Shown here piece after piece: positions 1-8,153 of a DNA stretch of 16,260 bases (the first letter of the stretch is position 1; each line of letters starts with the position of its first letter). The position numbers and the translations under genes are program-made. Location: contig CAIZMD010000793.1 of NCBI GenBank assembly GCA_903933995.1, positions 1-16,260 of the forward strand, written 5' to 3'. The notes below the pieces were generated by a model. That model was not told where the DNA came from. It worked only from the letters and a program-made list of their open reading frames with translations, and did no database searches. Source of the DNA: an uncultured Bacteroidota bacterium (GTDB lineage Bacteria; Bacteroidota; Bacteroidia; Chitinophagales; Chitinophagaceae).

Positions 1-1123
1 TGACTTCCAATTGAAAAAGAATAAAGTCTTTTTTATTGGCAGCTATAAATTCATTGAAAGCAGTTACACCAACTTTGTTTACATAGCTATCCGGATCTTC
101 TTTGTCTGGAATCAATACCAGCTTTACATTCAACCCCTCTTCCAACGCCATGTCTAATCCCCTCAGCGCTGCTTTGATACCCGCGCTATCTCCGTCATAA
201 ATAATGGTGAGGTTATTGGTATACTTTTTAATCAACCTGAGTTGGTCAATGGTTAATGAAGTACCACCACTAGCTACAACGTTTTCAATACCTGCTTGGT
301 GTAAACTCACCACATCGGTATAGCCTTCTACCAGCAAACATTCATTGGCTTTGTCAATAGCAAGTCTTGCAAAATAAGAACCGTATAAAATCTTGCTCTT
401 AGAATAGATTTCGTTTTCTGGTGTGTTAATATATTTGGGAGCCCTATCGGCTTTGCCAATCACGCGCGCACCAAAACCAATGACCTTTCCCGAATTGTTG
501 TGGATGGGGAAAATTATTCTGCCCCTATAATTATCTACTAATTCGGTTTCATTTCTCAAGGAAACCAAACCGGTTTTGGGTAATAATTCTGGATTGAATT
601 GATTTTCTAATAAAGCCTTGGTAAGTGTATCCCTAGTATTGGGATTATAGCCAATTTGAAATTTCTGAATAATCTCTTCTCTAAATCCTCTTTCTTGTAA
701 ATAGGAGAGTGCAATATTTTTGCCTTCCTCTGTTTGTGTTAATTGGGTAGAAAAAAACTTTTGAGAGAAGTTATTAATGGCATAAAGACTATCGGCTGTT
801 TGATTGGCCAATTTCTGTTCAGGACTGGCTTCTGTTTCTTCAATTTCAATATTGTATCGCGCAGCAAGCCAACGCAAAGCTTCTACATAACTAAACTTCT
901 CATGCTCCATGAGAAAGGTTATGCTATTGCCACTCTTGCCACAACCAAAGCATTTGTAAATTTCTTTTGCTGGAGAAACCGTAAATGAAGGACTCTTCTC
1001 ATTGTGAAAAGGACAAAGACCTAAATAGTTGGTTCCTCTTTTTTTGAGTTTCACAAATTCACCCACCACGTCCATGACGTCAATTCTATTGGTGATCTGC
1101 TGTATGGTATGCGGTGAAATCAT
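1..1123 (-). CDS. dnaG: DNA primase DnaG, N-terminal part (cut by window edge)
   Basis: Primase that makes the RNA primers for chromosomal replication at the fork, working with the DnaB helicase. I translated the minus strand from the ATG at 1123; 374 residues are visible and the frame is open to the edge. Residues 1-100 are the CHC2 zinc-binding domain, with ligands C37, H40, C58 and C61 (CPFH and CFGC motifs). The catalytic core follows, with the TOPRIM glutamate in EGYTDV at E266 and the acidic DGDSAG motif at D310-D312. The start matches the family, whose proteins commonly begin MISP followed by a helix and a VKLKKRG segment. The usual length is roughly 600-650 residues, so the helicase-interacting C-terminus lies outside the window. 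The gene is divergent from the DeoR-type regulator. Nothing looks broken. The identification is secure. Confidence 0.97.
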   Translation of the reverse strand, partial: MISPHTIQQITNRIDVMDVVGEFVKLKKRGTNYLGLCPFHNEKSPSFTVSPAKEIYKCFGCGKSGNSITFLMEHEKFSYVEALRWLAARYNIEIEETEASPEQKLANQTADSLYAINNFSQKFFSTQLTQTEEGKNIALSYLQERGFREEIIQKFQIGYNPNTRDTLTKALLENQFNPELLPKTGLVSLRNETELVDNYRGRIIFPIHNNSGKVIGFGARVIGKADRAPKYINTPENEIYSKSKILYGSYFARLAIDKANECLLVEGYTDVVSLHQAGIENVVASGGTSLTIDQLRLIKKYTNNLTIIYDGDSAGIKAALRGLDMALEEGLNVKLVLIPDKEDPDSYVNKVGVTAFNEFIAANKKDFILFQLEV

Positions 1124-1215
1124 GTGTCTGCGAAGATAATTGTTTTCAGATGCCCGTTTATTAGAATCTCCGGAATCAATTTTGCCCAGTTTTGGGTTTT
1201 CTGTTAAATTTAACC
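1124..1215. other. Divergent intergenic spacer dnaG / deoR-type regulator
   Basis: This 92-base AT-rich spacer must hold the promoters of two divergent genes unless they are leaderless or driven from elsewhere. I looked for the Bacteroidota -7 consensus TAnnTTTG with a TTG about 20 bases upstream. On the plus strand CAATTTTG at 1177-1184 is one base off the -7 element but has no TTG at the right distance. On the minus strand TATCTTCG close to the dnaG start is also one base off. Neither is convincing, so no promoter is called. Confidence 0.4.
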
Positions 1216-1962
1216 ATGCTTAAGAAAGAACGTCAGGCATTTATCATACAGCAAATCAATATCCACAACAAAGTCATGTCTTCAGATCTAAGTGTACACT
1301 TAGACGTTTCTGAAGACACCATCAGACGAGATTTGCAAGAATTGTCAGAAGAAGGGAAATTGATTAAAGTTCATGGTGGGGCTTTGTCCAAATCATTTCA
1401 TTTTACTTTAGAAACCAATCCCATCTATAGTTTGCCTGAGAAAAAAGTGATTGCTTTTAAAGCCATGGATCTGATCAAAGATGGCATGATGGTTTTGTTA
1501 ACTGGGGGAACCACCATTTTGGAGCTGATCAAGTCTTTGCCTGCGGATTTAAACGCCACATTTGTAACGGTAAGTTTGCCCATTGCACTGGAATTACTAA
1601 ATCACCCAACTGCTGAAGTAATCTTCTTAGGGAACCGATTATTAAAGAATGCTCAAATGTCAGTAGGAGCAGAGGTTGTTGAAAGATTGAGCAGGATCAA
1701 AGCAGATTTGTGTTTATTGGGCACCAATAGTTTTGACGCCAATTATGGAATAACTGATATGGAATGGGAGATTATTGAAGTTAAAAAAGCCATGATTAAG
1801 TCTGCTCAAAAAACGGTTTCACTGGCTATTTCTGAAAAATTAAATACCATTCAACGTTTGCAAGTTTGTGTGCCTGAGGAAGTAGATATTCTAATAACTG
1901 AATTGAATCCCACACATGAAAAATTAGCACCCTACCTAGCCAAAGGGATACAAGTTTTTTAA
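1216..1962 (+). CDS. DeoR/GlpR-family transcriptional regulator
   Basis: A 248-residue repressor-type regulator; the family binds operators through an N-terminal helix-turn-helix and senses a sugar phosphate through its C-terminal domain. The HTH lies at about residues 5-56 and ends in the family signature TIRRDLQELSEEG followed by KVHGGA (T35-A56). The C-terminal DeoRC domain carries the phosphate-loop-like TGGTT at 96-100 and a late LGTNSFD segment. Length is typical for the family (about 250). I chose the ATG at 1216 over the upstream in-frame TTG at 1192, because the protein from 1216 begins exactly as family members do (MLKKERQ) and the extra residues from 1192 (GFLLNLT) look untranslated. 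It is separated from the following susC-like gene by 295 bases with a probable terminator, so it is likely monocistronic. Its target is unknown; the adjacent import operon and itself are the natural candidates. Confidence 0.93.
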   Translation: MLKKERQAFIIQQINIHNKVMSSDLSVHLDVSEDTIRRDLQELSEEGKLIKVHGGALSKSFHFTLETNPIYSLPEKKVIAFKAMDLIKDGMMVLLTGGTTILELIKSLPADLNATFVTVSLPIALELLNHPTAEVIFLGNRLLKNAQMSVGAEVVERLSRIKADLCLLGTNSFDANYGITDMEWEIIEVKKAMIKSAQKTVSLAISEKLNTIQRLQVCVPEEVDILITELNPTHEKLAPYLAKGIQVF

Positions 1963-2257
1963 GAATTGCCTAATTCAATCTATTCTGCTGCTGTTTTTGC
2001 AGCTTTTTGCGGGTTTTAATACCAATTGTGCAGGCTCTGTGGATATCTGTCTAAAATCTCATCAAAATTATTTGGGAAGTCTCGCATACAAATTTTAACA
2101 TTGCTTTATTATTTTGGATTCCCCCTTGTTTTGAAACTAATCTGCGGTTTTTTGCGTATTTCTCGCACCCCAAGCAATGTTTTGAAGCATTTGGTTGTCC
2201 AACTTAAGAATAGCCCCGGTTATTTGAATTTAAGACTAAAGAACCAAAAAAACTGTT
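1963..2257 (+). other. Intergenic region and leader of the susC/susD operon
   Basis: 295 bases without a gene. The start holds a short inverted repeat (GAATT, 4-base loop, AATTC at 1963-1976) and the hairpin annotated as a terminator. The rest is T-rich with several TTTG and TTG words, including TTATTTTG at 2109-2116, one base off the -7 consensus TAnnTTTG but without a well-placed -33 TTG. The operon promoter and any operator must lie here, but I cannot place them with confidence. I see no FecI-type sigma or FecR-type anti-sigma gene beside it. A small open frame at 2026-2367 overlaps the susC start out of frame and shows no family features. Confidence 0.5.
1987..2008 (+). terminator. Probable intrinsic terminator of the DeoR-type gene
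   Basis: A GCTGC / GCAGC 5-bp stem (1987-1991 with 1999-2003) encloses a 7-base T-rich loop and is followed directly by five Ts (2004-2008). It begins 25 bases after the regulator's stop codon. The stem is short, so termination may be partial. Confidence 0.5.
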
Positions 2258-5200
2258 ATGAGAAAAATCGCTTCATGGATGAAGGTGGTAGTTCTACTGC
2301 TTTTCATTTTCTCGCTGCCTGTTCTTGGGCAAAGCCAAACGGTTTCCGGCACCGTAAAGGATGCTGAGAAAAACTTGCCACTGGCAGGTGTTACCGTTAA
2401 AGTGGTAGGAACCACTGTTACTTCCCAAACCAACGAAACAGGTTCATTTACCATCAAAGCCAATAAGGGTCAAGTGCTCTTATTAAGTTATGTTGGATTT
2501 GAAACACTTCGTTACACTGTAGATGGCACCAAATTGACCATTGGTTTAAAAAGTGCTGTTACTGAATTGGATGAAGTAGTAGTAGCCATGGACATCAAGA
2601 AAAAAACAAGAGACCTTGGGTTTTCTACACAAACAGTAAAGGGAGATGATCTGAAAGAGACACAAAGAGAAAGTTTTGTAAATGGTTTGCAAGGTAGAAT
2701 TGCCGGTGCAACCATTACTTCTACATCTGGTGTACCTGGTGCTTCTTCTACTATTGTTTTGAGAGGATTCAATTCCTTGTCTCTGGATAACCAACCTTTG
2801 TTTGTAATAGATGGTGTTATCAGAGATAATACCACTATTGATGCTGCTGCCAGTGTGCCTGCTGCTGCTGGACAGAACAATACCTCCAATGACTTTACCA
2901 ATAGGATTGCCGATTTGAATCCTAATGATATTGAATCTATCACGGTGTTAAAAGGACCAGAAGCAACTGTACTATATGGAAGTGCTGCTAGTAATGGTGC
3001 CATTGTGATTACCACTAAGCGTGCAAAAATCACTGATGGAAAAAGATTGAATATTAACTATGATAATAGTTTCCGTTTCCAGTCATTGCAGAACACACCT
3101 TCTGTATTTAACGGGTTCATGCAAGGAAACAATGGGGTTGCCAATAATGGTACCTTCTCTGCATTTGGACCAGCAATGCCTGAAGGAACAAAACTCTATG
3201 ACAATATTGGAAACTTCTTCAAAAATGGTTTTGGCCAAACACATAACCTAGGTGTTGATTTTGGAACCATGAAGTCTAGCTATAGGGCCAGTGCTTCTTA
3301 TTTTGATCAAACTGGGGTTGTTCCTGGAACAAGACTTCAAAGGATCAATCTCCGTTTAACCAATACAACCAAGATTGGTAAATACATTGAGATTACTCCT
3401 TCTGTAGGATATACCAATAGTGATAATGATAAAGCCTTAAAAGGAGCTGGTGGTTATTTATTAAACCTGTTTCAGTGGCCCGCTACAGATAATGCTGAGA
3501 ACTATTTATTGCCAAATGGAAATAAACGCTATTTGATCAGTACCAATAATACAGCAGACAATGCAAATTTGGGAACCATTGCAGAAACGGATAATCCTTT
3601 CTTTGCTGTTTATCGTAACCAATCTAGAGATAAGACGCATAACTATGATGCCAATTTGGCCATCAATATCAACCCAACCAAATGGTTAACCATTGCAGGT
3701 AGGTTTGGTTATAACTATTATACAACTGATGGTTATCAATACCGTGATCCAGAATCTGCATCACAGTCTTCCATGGCCAACCAAGGTCAATTAGATAACT
3801 ATTTCTACAAAGTGTCTACTTATAACCACACTATATCGGCTTCAGCCAAAAAGAATTTTGGCAAATTCAATACCCGTGTAACTGTAGGTACCAGATGGAA
3901 CCAATTAGAATTCCAGAACTATGGTATTTCAGGAACAAAAGATAGTATTAGAAGCTTTGACAGTAGTAGTACAGGTATTGCAACTAGAACAAGGTTAAGC
4001 CGCGCTACCCTTTATGGAACTGAAAATTGGAACCTTAGAAAATCTTATCAGATTGCTGCATTTACAGAAGCAACTGTTAGCTATGCTAATGTGATCTTCC
4101 TTACAGGTTCTATTGCTTTTGAATCTTCTTCAATTCTTCCTTCTGCTAATAGGAACTATAGCTATCCAGGTGGAAGTTTGAGTGTGATCATGAGTGATAT
4201 CTTCCCTCAAATGAAAGGTGGAATTCTAAACTACTGGAAATTGAGAGGATCGTTAGCTTCTACGGCAAGGCTCCCATCGCCTTATGCCAACCAGTCTAAC
4301 TTTGTGCCTACTGTAACAAGTAATGCATTACCGGCTAATTTGACTCCATTACAATATGCCTTTACCAATGCCAATCCTGACTTAAAACCAGAAAGGCAGA
4401 ATACTTATGAAGTAGGTACAGAAATTAGATTATTCAGAGATGTGGTTTCAATTGATGCTGCTTATTATAACGCCATTGCTTCTGACCAGATTGCACAAGG
4501 TTTCCGCGCTAGTTATGGTTCAGGATTTGTATTGAATACAGCTAATAACAGTAGTGTTCGTAACCAGGGTATTGAAATTTCTTTGGGAATCAAAGCTATC
4601 CGCAAAAAAGATTTTGATTGGAATATCCAATTCAATTTCAACCATATGTGGAACCAAGTTTTGGCAATTCCTGCTTCAATTGATATTTCTGGTGGGGATT
4701 ACTATGATGCTTCTACTTGGTTGTATAGCAATGCAAGGGGTGGTATCAGACCAGGATTTTCAACAGGAACTATTTCAAGTTTTGGTTACTTGCGTCAGAA
4801 TTTAACTCCAACCGGTGCTAATGGAGTTACTTCAAATGACGGTGCAATTGTCATTAATGGTACCACAGGGTTGCCTTTAAACAATGCTTTTTTCAGAGTT
4901 AGAGCTGATAGAACTGTTTGGTTAACATTAGGAACTATTAATCGATTCCGTTATAAAAATTGGAACCTAAGTTTTCTTTGGGATTTACGTGTAGGTGGAG
5001 ACATTTTCAATGCCACCAATATGTACTTGACCAACTTGGGTAAATCTACTAAAACAGCTGATAGGCTTACTCCAAGAGTTGTTACAGGTGTTATTCAAAA
5101 TGGCTTAGAAAATACAGCTAATGCTACTGTGAATAATATTATGGTAACACCTTATTGGAATTCTGCCTATTATGGTTCAGTAAGTATGCCAGAAGAAGAT

Positions 5201-5509
5201 TATATGGAAAGAGATATTAAAGCTTTCCGTTTAAGAGATATCTCTTTGAGCTATCGCTTTCCTGAATCTGTATTGACCAATAGAAGAAGGAATATGGATT
5301 CTCCTGGTGTAATTGATTACCTACCTATTAAATCTTTGAGCTTCTTTATCACTTGTAATGATTTGTTGTTGTTTACCAATTACTCTGGTGCGGATCCTGC
5401 TGCTAATGGCGGTAATGCTTCACTCAGAGGTGTGGGTGCCGTAGGATTTGACTATGGTAATATTGCAGCTCCATTGAGTTTCAACGCTGGATTAAGAGTA
5501 GGATTTTAA
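2258..5509 (+). CDS. SusC/RagA-family TonB-dependent outer-membrane transporter
   Basis: A 1083-residue outer-membrane beta-barrel importer that moves a ligand into the periplasm using TonB-ExbBD energy. Order of parts: signal peptide (about 1-24, hydrophobic VVVLLLFIF core); carboxypeptidase-regulatory-like beta domain (about 28-101, starting VSGTV); TonB box ELDEVVV (103-109); plug domain (about 113-258) with LRGFNSL near 168 and the SusC-type VLKGPEATVLYGS near 231; then the barrel, ending in an aromatic residue (GLRVGF). No N-terminal STN domain is present, so signalling to an anti-sigma factor is not expected. Size is normal for the family. The ATG at 2258 gives a good signal peptide; an internal ATG at codon 8 would also keep most of it. 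The SusD-type gene begins 14 bases after the stop, so the two are co-transcribed. The substrate is unknown, because no degradative enzyme is nearby. Confidence 0.97.
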   Translation: MRKIASWMKVVVLLLFIFSLPVLGQSQTVSGTVKDAEKNLPLAGVTVKVVGTTVTSQTNETGSFTIKANKGQVLLLSYVGFETLRYTVDGTKLTIGLKSAVTELDEVVVAMDIKKKTRDLGFSTQTVKGDDLKETQRESFVNGLQGRIAGATITSTSGVPGASSTIVLRGFNSLSLDNQPLFVIDGVIRDNTTIDAAASVPAAAGQNNTSNDFTNRIADLNPNDIESITVLKGPEATVLYGSAASNGAIVITTKRAKITDGKRLNINYDNSFRFQSLQNTPSVFNGFMQGNNGVANNGTFSAFGPAMPEGTKLYDNIGNFFKNGFGQTHNLGVDFGTMKSSYRASASYFDQTGVVPGTRLQRINLRLTNTTKIGKYIEITPSVGYTNSDNDKALKGAGGYLLNLFQWPATDNAENYLLPNGNKRYLISTNNTADNANLGTIAETDNPFFAVYRNQSRDKTHNYDANLAININPTKWLTIAGRFGYNYYTTDGYQYRDPESASQSSMANQGQLDNYFYKVSTYNHTISASAKKNFGKFNTRVTVGTRWNQLEFQNYGISGTKDSIRSFDSSSTGIATRTRLSRATLYGTENWNLRKSYQIAAFTEATVSYANVIFLTGSIAFESSSILPSANRNYSYPGGSLSVIMSDIFPQMKGGILNYWKLRGSLASTARLPSPYANQSNFVPTVTSNALPANLTPLQYAFTNANPDLKPERQNTYEVGTEIRLFRDVVSIDAAYYNAIASDQIAQGFRASYGSGFVLNTANNSSVRNQGIEISLGIKAIRKKDFDWNIQFNFNHMWNQVLAIPASIDISGGDYYDASTWLYSNARGGIRPGFSTGTISSFGYLRQNLTPTGANGVTSNDGAIVINGTTGLPLNNAFFRVRADRTVWLTLGTINRFRYKNWNLSFLWDLRVGGDIFNATNMYLTNLGKSTKTADRLTPRVVTGVIQNGLENTANATVNNIMVTPYWNSAYYGSVSMPEEDYMERDIKAFRLRDISLSYRFPESVLTNRRRNMDSPGVIDYLPIKSLSFFITCNDLLLFTNYSGADPAANGGNASLRGVGAVGFDYGNIAAPLSFNAGLRVGF

Positions 5510-5523
5510 TTGATTAAAATAAA

Positions 5524-7200
5524 ATGATTATGAAATATATAAGCTTTATAACCACTAAATCGGCAGTAACCATTTTTGCTATTGGGGTTATTGCATTTGC
5601 TTCTTGTTCAAAGAAGTTGGATGAGGCCTACCTGAATCCGAACAACCCGGTAGAAGGAGCCATTGAAGCCATCTTGCCCAATACCATTAACCAAATGACA
5701 TCTACTGCTGCACCGCCAGCAGGTGGTGGTGGTGGTTCTTATGGTCCAGCTGCAGAAGCAGTAAACATGGCGCGTTATATCCAGTTTTGGAACGCAGTGG
5801 GTACCAATGATAACTATGACCAAATGGGTGGGGTTTTTGCAACTGCTTCAGATAACACCGGTTTGGTGTGGGCCATGCACTATTATGGAATAGGTGCAAA
5901 TGCCAAATTCATTATCTCTAGAGGTATTCAACAAGAAAAATGGGATTATGTGGGTGTTGCTCACGCCATTTTTGCCTATAGTTGGTTAACATTAACGGAA
6001 GAATACGGAGAAGTAATTCTGAGACAAGCATTTGACGGAAGCAGAAGTACTTTTGAATACAATACACAGTCAGAAGTATATGATAGTGTACGTATTATGT
6101 GCGACAATGCCATTACCTATTTAAACAGAACTGATGGAAAAGTTAGCGCGGCTAATTTGAAATTAGGGGATGCTTTTTTCTTGGGTGGTGATGTTAACAA
6201 ATGGAAAAAATTTGTTTATGCTATTAAGGCAAGAACATTTGCTCACTTGAGTAATAAAGCTATCTATGGTTCAAAAGGGTATGCAGATTCAGTAATTAAA
6301 TATTCCGATCTTTCTGTAAGTACCAATGCGGAAAATGCTACACAAAAATGGTCTGGTGGAAACTTTAGTGGTACCAATAACTACTATGGTCCATTCAGGG
6401 GAAATATTGGTGCAATTCGTCAATCAGCTTTTATTGCCAACCTACTTTCTGGTACTTCAACTGAATCTCCATTCAATGGTGTTTTTGACCCACGTACGCC
6501 TTATTTGCTCAATGAAAATACCAACGGTACTTATAGGGGTGTAGTTCCTAACTTAGGTACTTCAGGTTTAGCAGCTGCGGATCAACCAAAGACTTTCTGG
6601 AGACAACCATTCTCCTCAACTGCTACAAATGTGCCTGACTCTGGTAGGTATATTTTCAACAACCTAGCTCCTTTCCCAGTGTTAACTGCGGCAGATGTTC
6701 AATTCATGAAAGCGGAAGCTGCCTTTAGAAAGGGTGACAAGGCATTGGCTTTAGCAGCTTATACCAAAGGGATTAATATGTCTTTTGACTTATTGGTAAC
6801 TGAATATCAAACAAGGGTGCCAGCTAATTTGAGAATTACAGACGCAACAAGGAATGCCTATTTTGCCAATCCCAAAGTGATTCCCGCTACTCCAGCTGGA
6901 TTAACCTTGACAATGATTATGCTACAAAAATATATTGCTTTGTATGGTTATGGATTTAGTGAAACCTGGACAGATATGCGTAGGTACCATTATACAGATT
7001 TGGATCCTGCAACTGGTAAACAAGTATATGCGGGTTTCCAATTGCCTTCAACGCTAACCATTTTTAATAATGGCAAACCAGTATATAGAGCAAGGCCACG
7101 TTATAATTCAGAGTATTTGTATAATATCCCGAATTTGCAACTCATTGGCGCTTTGGCATCTGATTATCATACCAAAGAACATTGGTTCAGTCAACCATAA
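5524..7200 (+). CDS. SusD/RagB-family outer-membrane lipoprotein (SusD-like_2 type)
   Basis: A 558-residue surface lipoprotein that acts as the lid and ligand-capturing partner of the SusC protein encoded just upstream. A lipoprotein signal ends in AFASC with the lipidated cysteine at C28. The body carries the family's helical, TPR-like architecture: an RYIQFW helix, a FAYSWLTLTEEYGEV segment, a WKKFVYAIKARTFAHLS segment, and a late FMKAEAAFRKGD repeat near residue 394. These resemble the SusD-like_2 branch more than classical SusD. A run of five glycines (67-71) sits in an exposed-looking N-terminal loop. Translation could start at the ATG at 5524 or at codon 3 (5530); both leave the lipobox intact. 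The next gene begins 23 bases after the stop. The family call is secure; the ligand is not known. Confidence 0.95.
   Translation: MIMKYISFITTKSAVTIFAIGVIAFASCSKKLDEAYLNPNNPVEGAIEAILPNTINQMTSTAAPPAGGGGGSYGPAAEAVNMARYIQFWNAVGTNDNYDQMGGVFATASDNTGLVWAMHYYGIGANAKFIISRGIQQEKWDYVGVAHAIFAYSWLTLTEEYGEVILRQAFDGSRSTFEYNTQSEVYDSVRIMCDNAITYLNRTDGKVSAANLKLGDAFFLGGDVNKWKKFVYAIKARTFAHLSNKAIYGSKGYADSVIKYSDLSVSTNAENATQKWSGGNFSGTNNYYGPFRGNIGAIRQSAFIANLLSGTSTESPFNGVFDPRTPYLLNENTNGTYRGVVPNLGTSGLAAADQPKTFWRQPFSSTATNVPDSGRYIFNNLAPFPVLTAADVQFMKAEAAFRKGDKALALAAYTKGINMSFDLLVTEYQTRVPANLRITDATRNAYFANPKVIPATPAGLTLTMIMLQKYIALYGYGFSETWTDMRRYHYTDLDPATGKQVYAGFQLPSTLTIFNNGKPVYRARPRYNSEYLYNIPNLQLIGALASDYHTKEHWFSQP
5722..5736 (+). 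repeat. (GGT)5 trinucleotide run inside the SusD-like gene
   Basis: Five perfect GGT codons in a row encode five glycines (residues 67-71), flanked by Pro-Ala and Ser-Tyr. Slippage here would change the glycine count without a frameshift. Confidence 0.9.
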
Positions 7201-7223
7201 CTTTTAAGCATAAAACTGAAAAG

Positions 7224-8051
7224 ATGAAAAAAACATTTTTAAAATATGGGATAGCATTTGCAGCCATTGTTCTGATGTATGCTTGTTCTAAGAAGGATGG
7301 GATTACCAATCAGCCTTATGATGCTTATGGAGTTTCTGGAACCCAGGGACTTCTAAAAGTAAATCTAGCATTTGCTTACACGGTTGATTATAGTACCATT
7401 CGCATTAAAGTAAATGGTAAAACCGTAAGTAGTAGCTTACAAACAAGACAACCTTTTCCGGGTGGAGGATTCAATACTAGGGGAAGTAATTTTGCCCTAT
7501 ATCTTTCTGTTCCCCAAGGAAGCAATGCCGTTTCTGTTGTTTTACCTAAGGTTAATACAGATACAGATTCTGTAGTTCTATATAATGGAACGGTTAATAT
7601 TCCTGATAACAATCCTTATACCCTTCATTTAGCAGATACGGTAGGTAATCCTAGAAGTGGTAAAGTGGATGATTTATTGGTGAAGAATGTGGTTAATAAA
7701 TTGGATACCGGATTTTGCCGCTTCAAATTTGTGAATCTAATTCCCAATTTAACTGCGGTTGATCTTTACTTGAATGGCATAAAAATTCAATCCAATATTC
7801 CATATAAATCAGCTACTGATACCTTTAGTATTAGAACAGGTGTTAACCAACCCGGTTGGACATCGGCCATTACTACTACTTGGGCAGTAAGACCAGCAGG
7901 TGCATTACCTACATCTACTGCTACGGCTTCTTATGCTAGTTCAAATGGATTGCAATCCCAAAAAGTGATGACTTTGTTCAGTATGGGTTATAGTGCAGCA
8001 ACAGGTACCAGATTGCCCTTTATTGCATTGACTTTGGACAACAACCAATAA
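7224..8051 (+). CDS. DUF4397-like lipoprotein, third gene of the susC/susD operon
   Basis: A 275-residue predicted lipoprotein of unknown function. The signal peptide ends at VLMYAC, with the lipidated cysteine at C21; the following SKK matches the start of the mature SusD-like protein upstream (CSKK in both), suggesting shared sorting. The body is beta-rich. Two segments look alike: LKVNLAFAYTVDYSTIRIKVNG near the N-terminus and FKFVNLIPNLTAVDLYLNG in the middle. The second is typical of DUF4397, so there may be two tandem DUF4397-like domains. I chose the ATG at 7224 because it gives a clean lipoprotein signal; an in-frame TTG at 7182 would lie inside the susD-like gene. The gene follows susD by 23 bases and ends before a strong terminator, so it belongs to the operon. 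A role as an accessory surface protein in ligand binding is inference. Confidence 0.85.
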   Translation: MKKTFLKYGIAFAAIVLMYACSKKDGITNQPYDAYGVSGTQGLLKVNLAFAYTVDYSTIRIKVNGKTVSSSLQTRQPFPGGGFNTRGSNFALYLSVPQGSNAVSVVLPKVNTDTDSVVLYNGTVNIPDNNPYTLHLADTVGNPRSGKVDDLLVKNVVNKLDTGFCRFKFVNLIPNLTAVDLYLNGIKIQSNIPYKSATDTFSIRTGVNQPGWTSAITTTWAVRPAGALPTSTATASYASSNGLQSQKVMTLFSMGYSAATGTRLPFIALTLDNNQ

Positions 8052-8070
8052 TAAAGATTTGAATCAATGG

Positions 8071-8106
8071 AAGAGGAAGGGATATTTATCTCTTCCTCTT
8101 TTTTTT
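8071..8106 (+). terminator. Strong intrinsic terminator of the susC/susD/DUF4397 operon
   Basis: A 13-bp stem (8071-8083 with 8088-8100, one G-T pair) with the 4-base loop ATTT is followed by a run of Ts to 8106. It starts 19 bases after the operon's last stop codon. It overlaps the 5' end of an extended open frame (from 8067) of the next gene, which argues against that upstream start. Confidence 0.9.
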
Positions 8107-8153
8107 GGAGCAGTTTTAACAGCCACTGTTGTATTTTTACTGGCAGTTTTTCC

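Noticed and set aside
743..988. An 81-codon plus-strand open frame opposite dnaG
   Set aside because: It overlaps the zinc-finger and following region of DnaG, which is clearly the real gene.
1963..2257. Riboswitch or structured RNA leader before susC
   Set aside because: Apart from one short inverted repeat and a small terminator hairpin, I find no extended pairing or known riboswitch core; the region is T-rich and weakly structured.
2026..2367. A 113-codon open frame spanning the susC leader
   Set aside because: It overlaps the susC signal-peptide region in another frame and shows no family pattern; the upstream part is a non-coding leader.
2512..3033. A 173-codon open frame antisense to the SusC-type gene
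   Set aside because: It lies fully inside the plug-coding part of a secure gene, its product is a low-complexity run typical of an antisense frame, and it has no recognisable motif.
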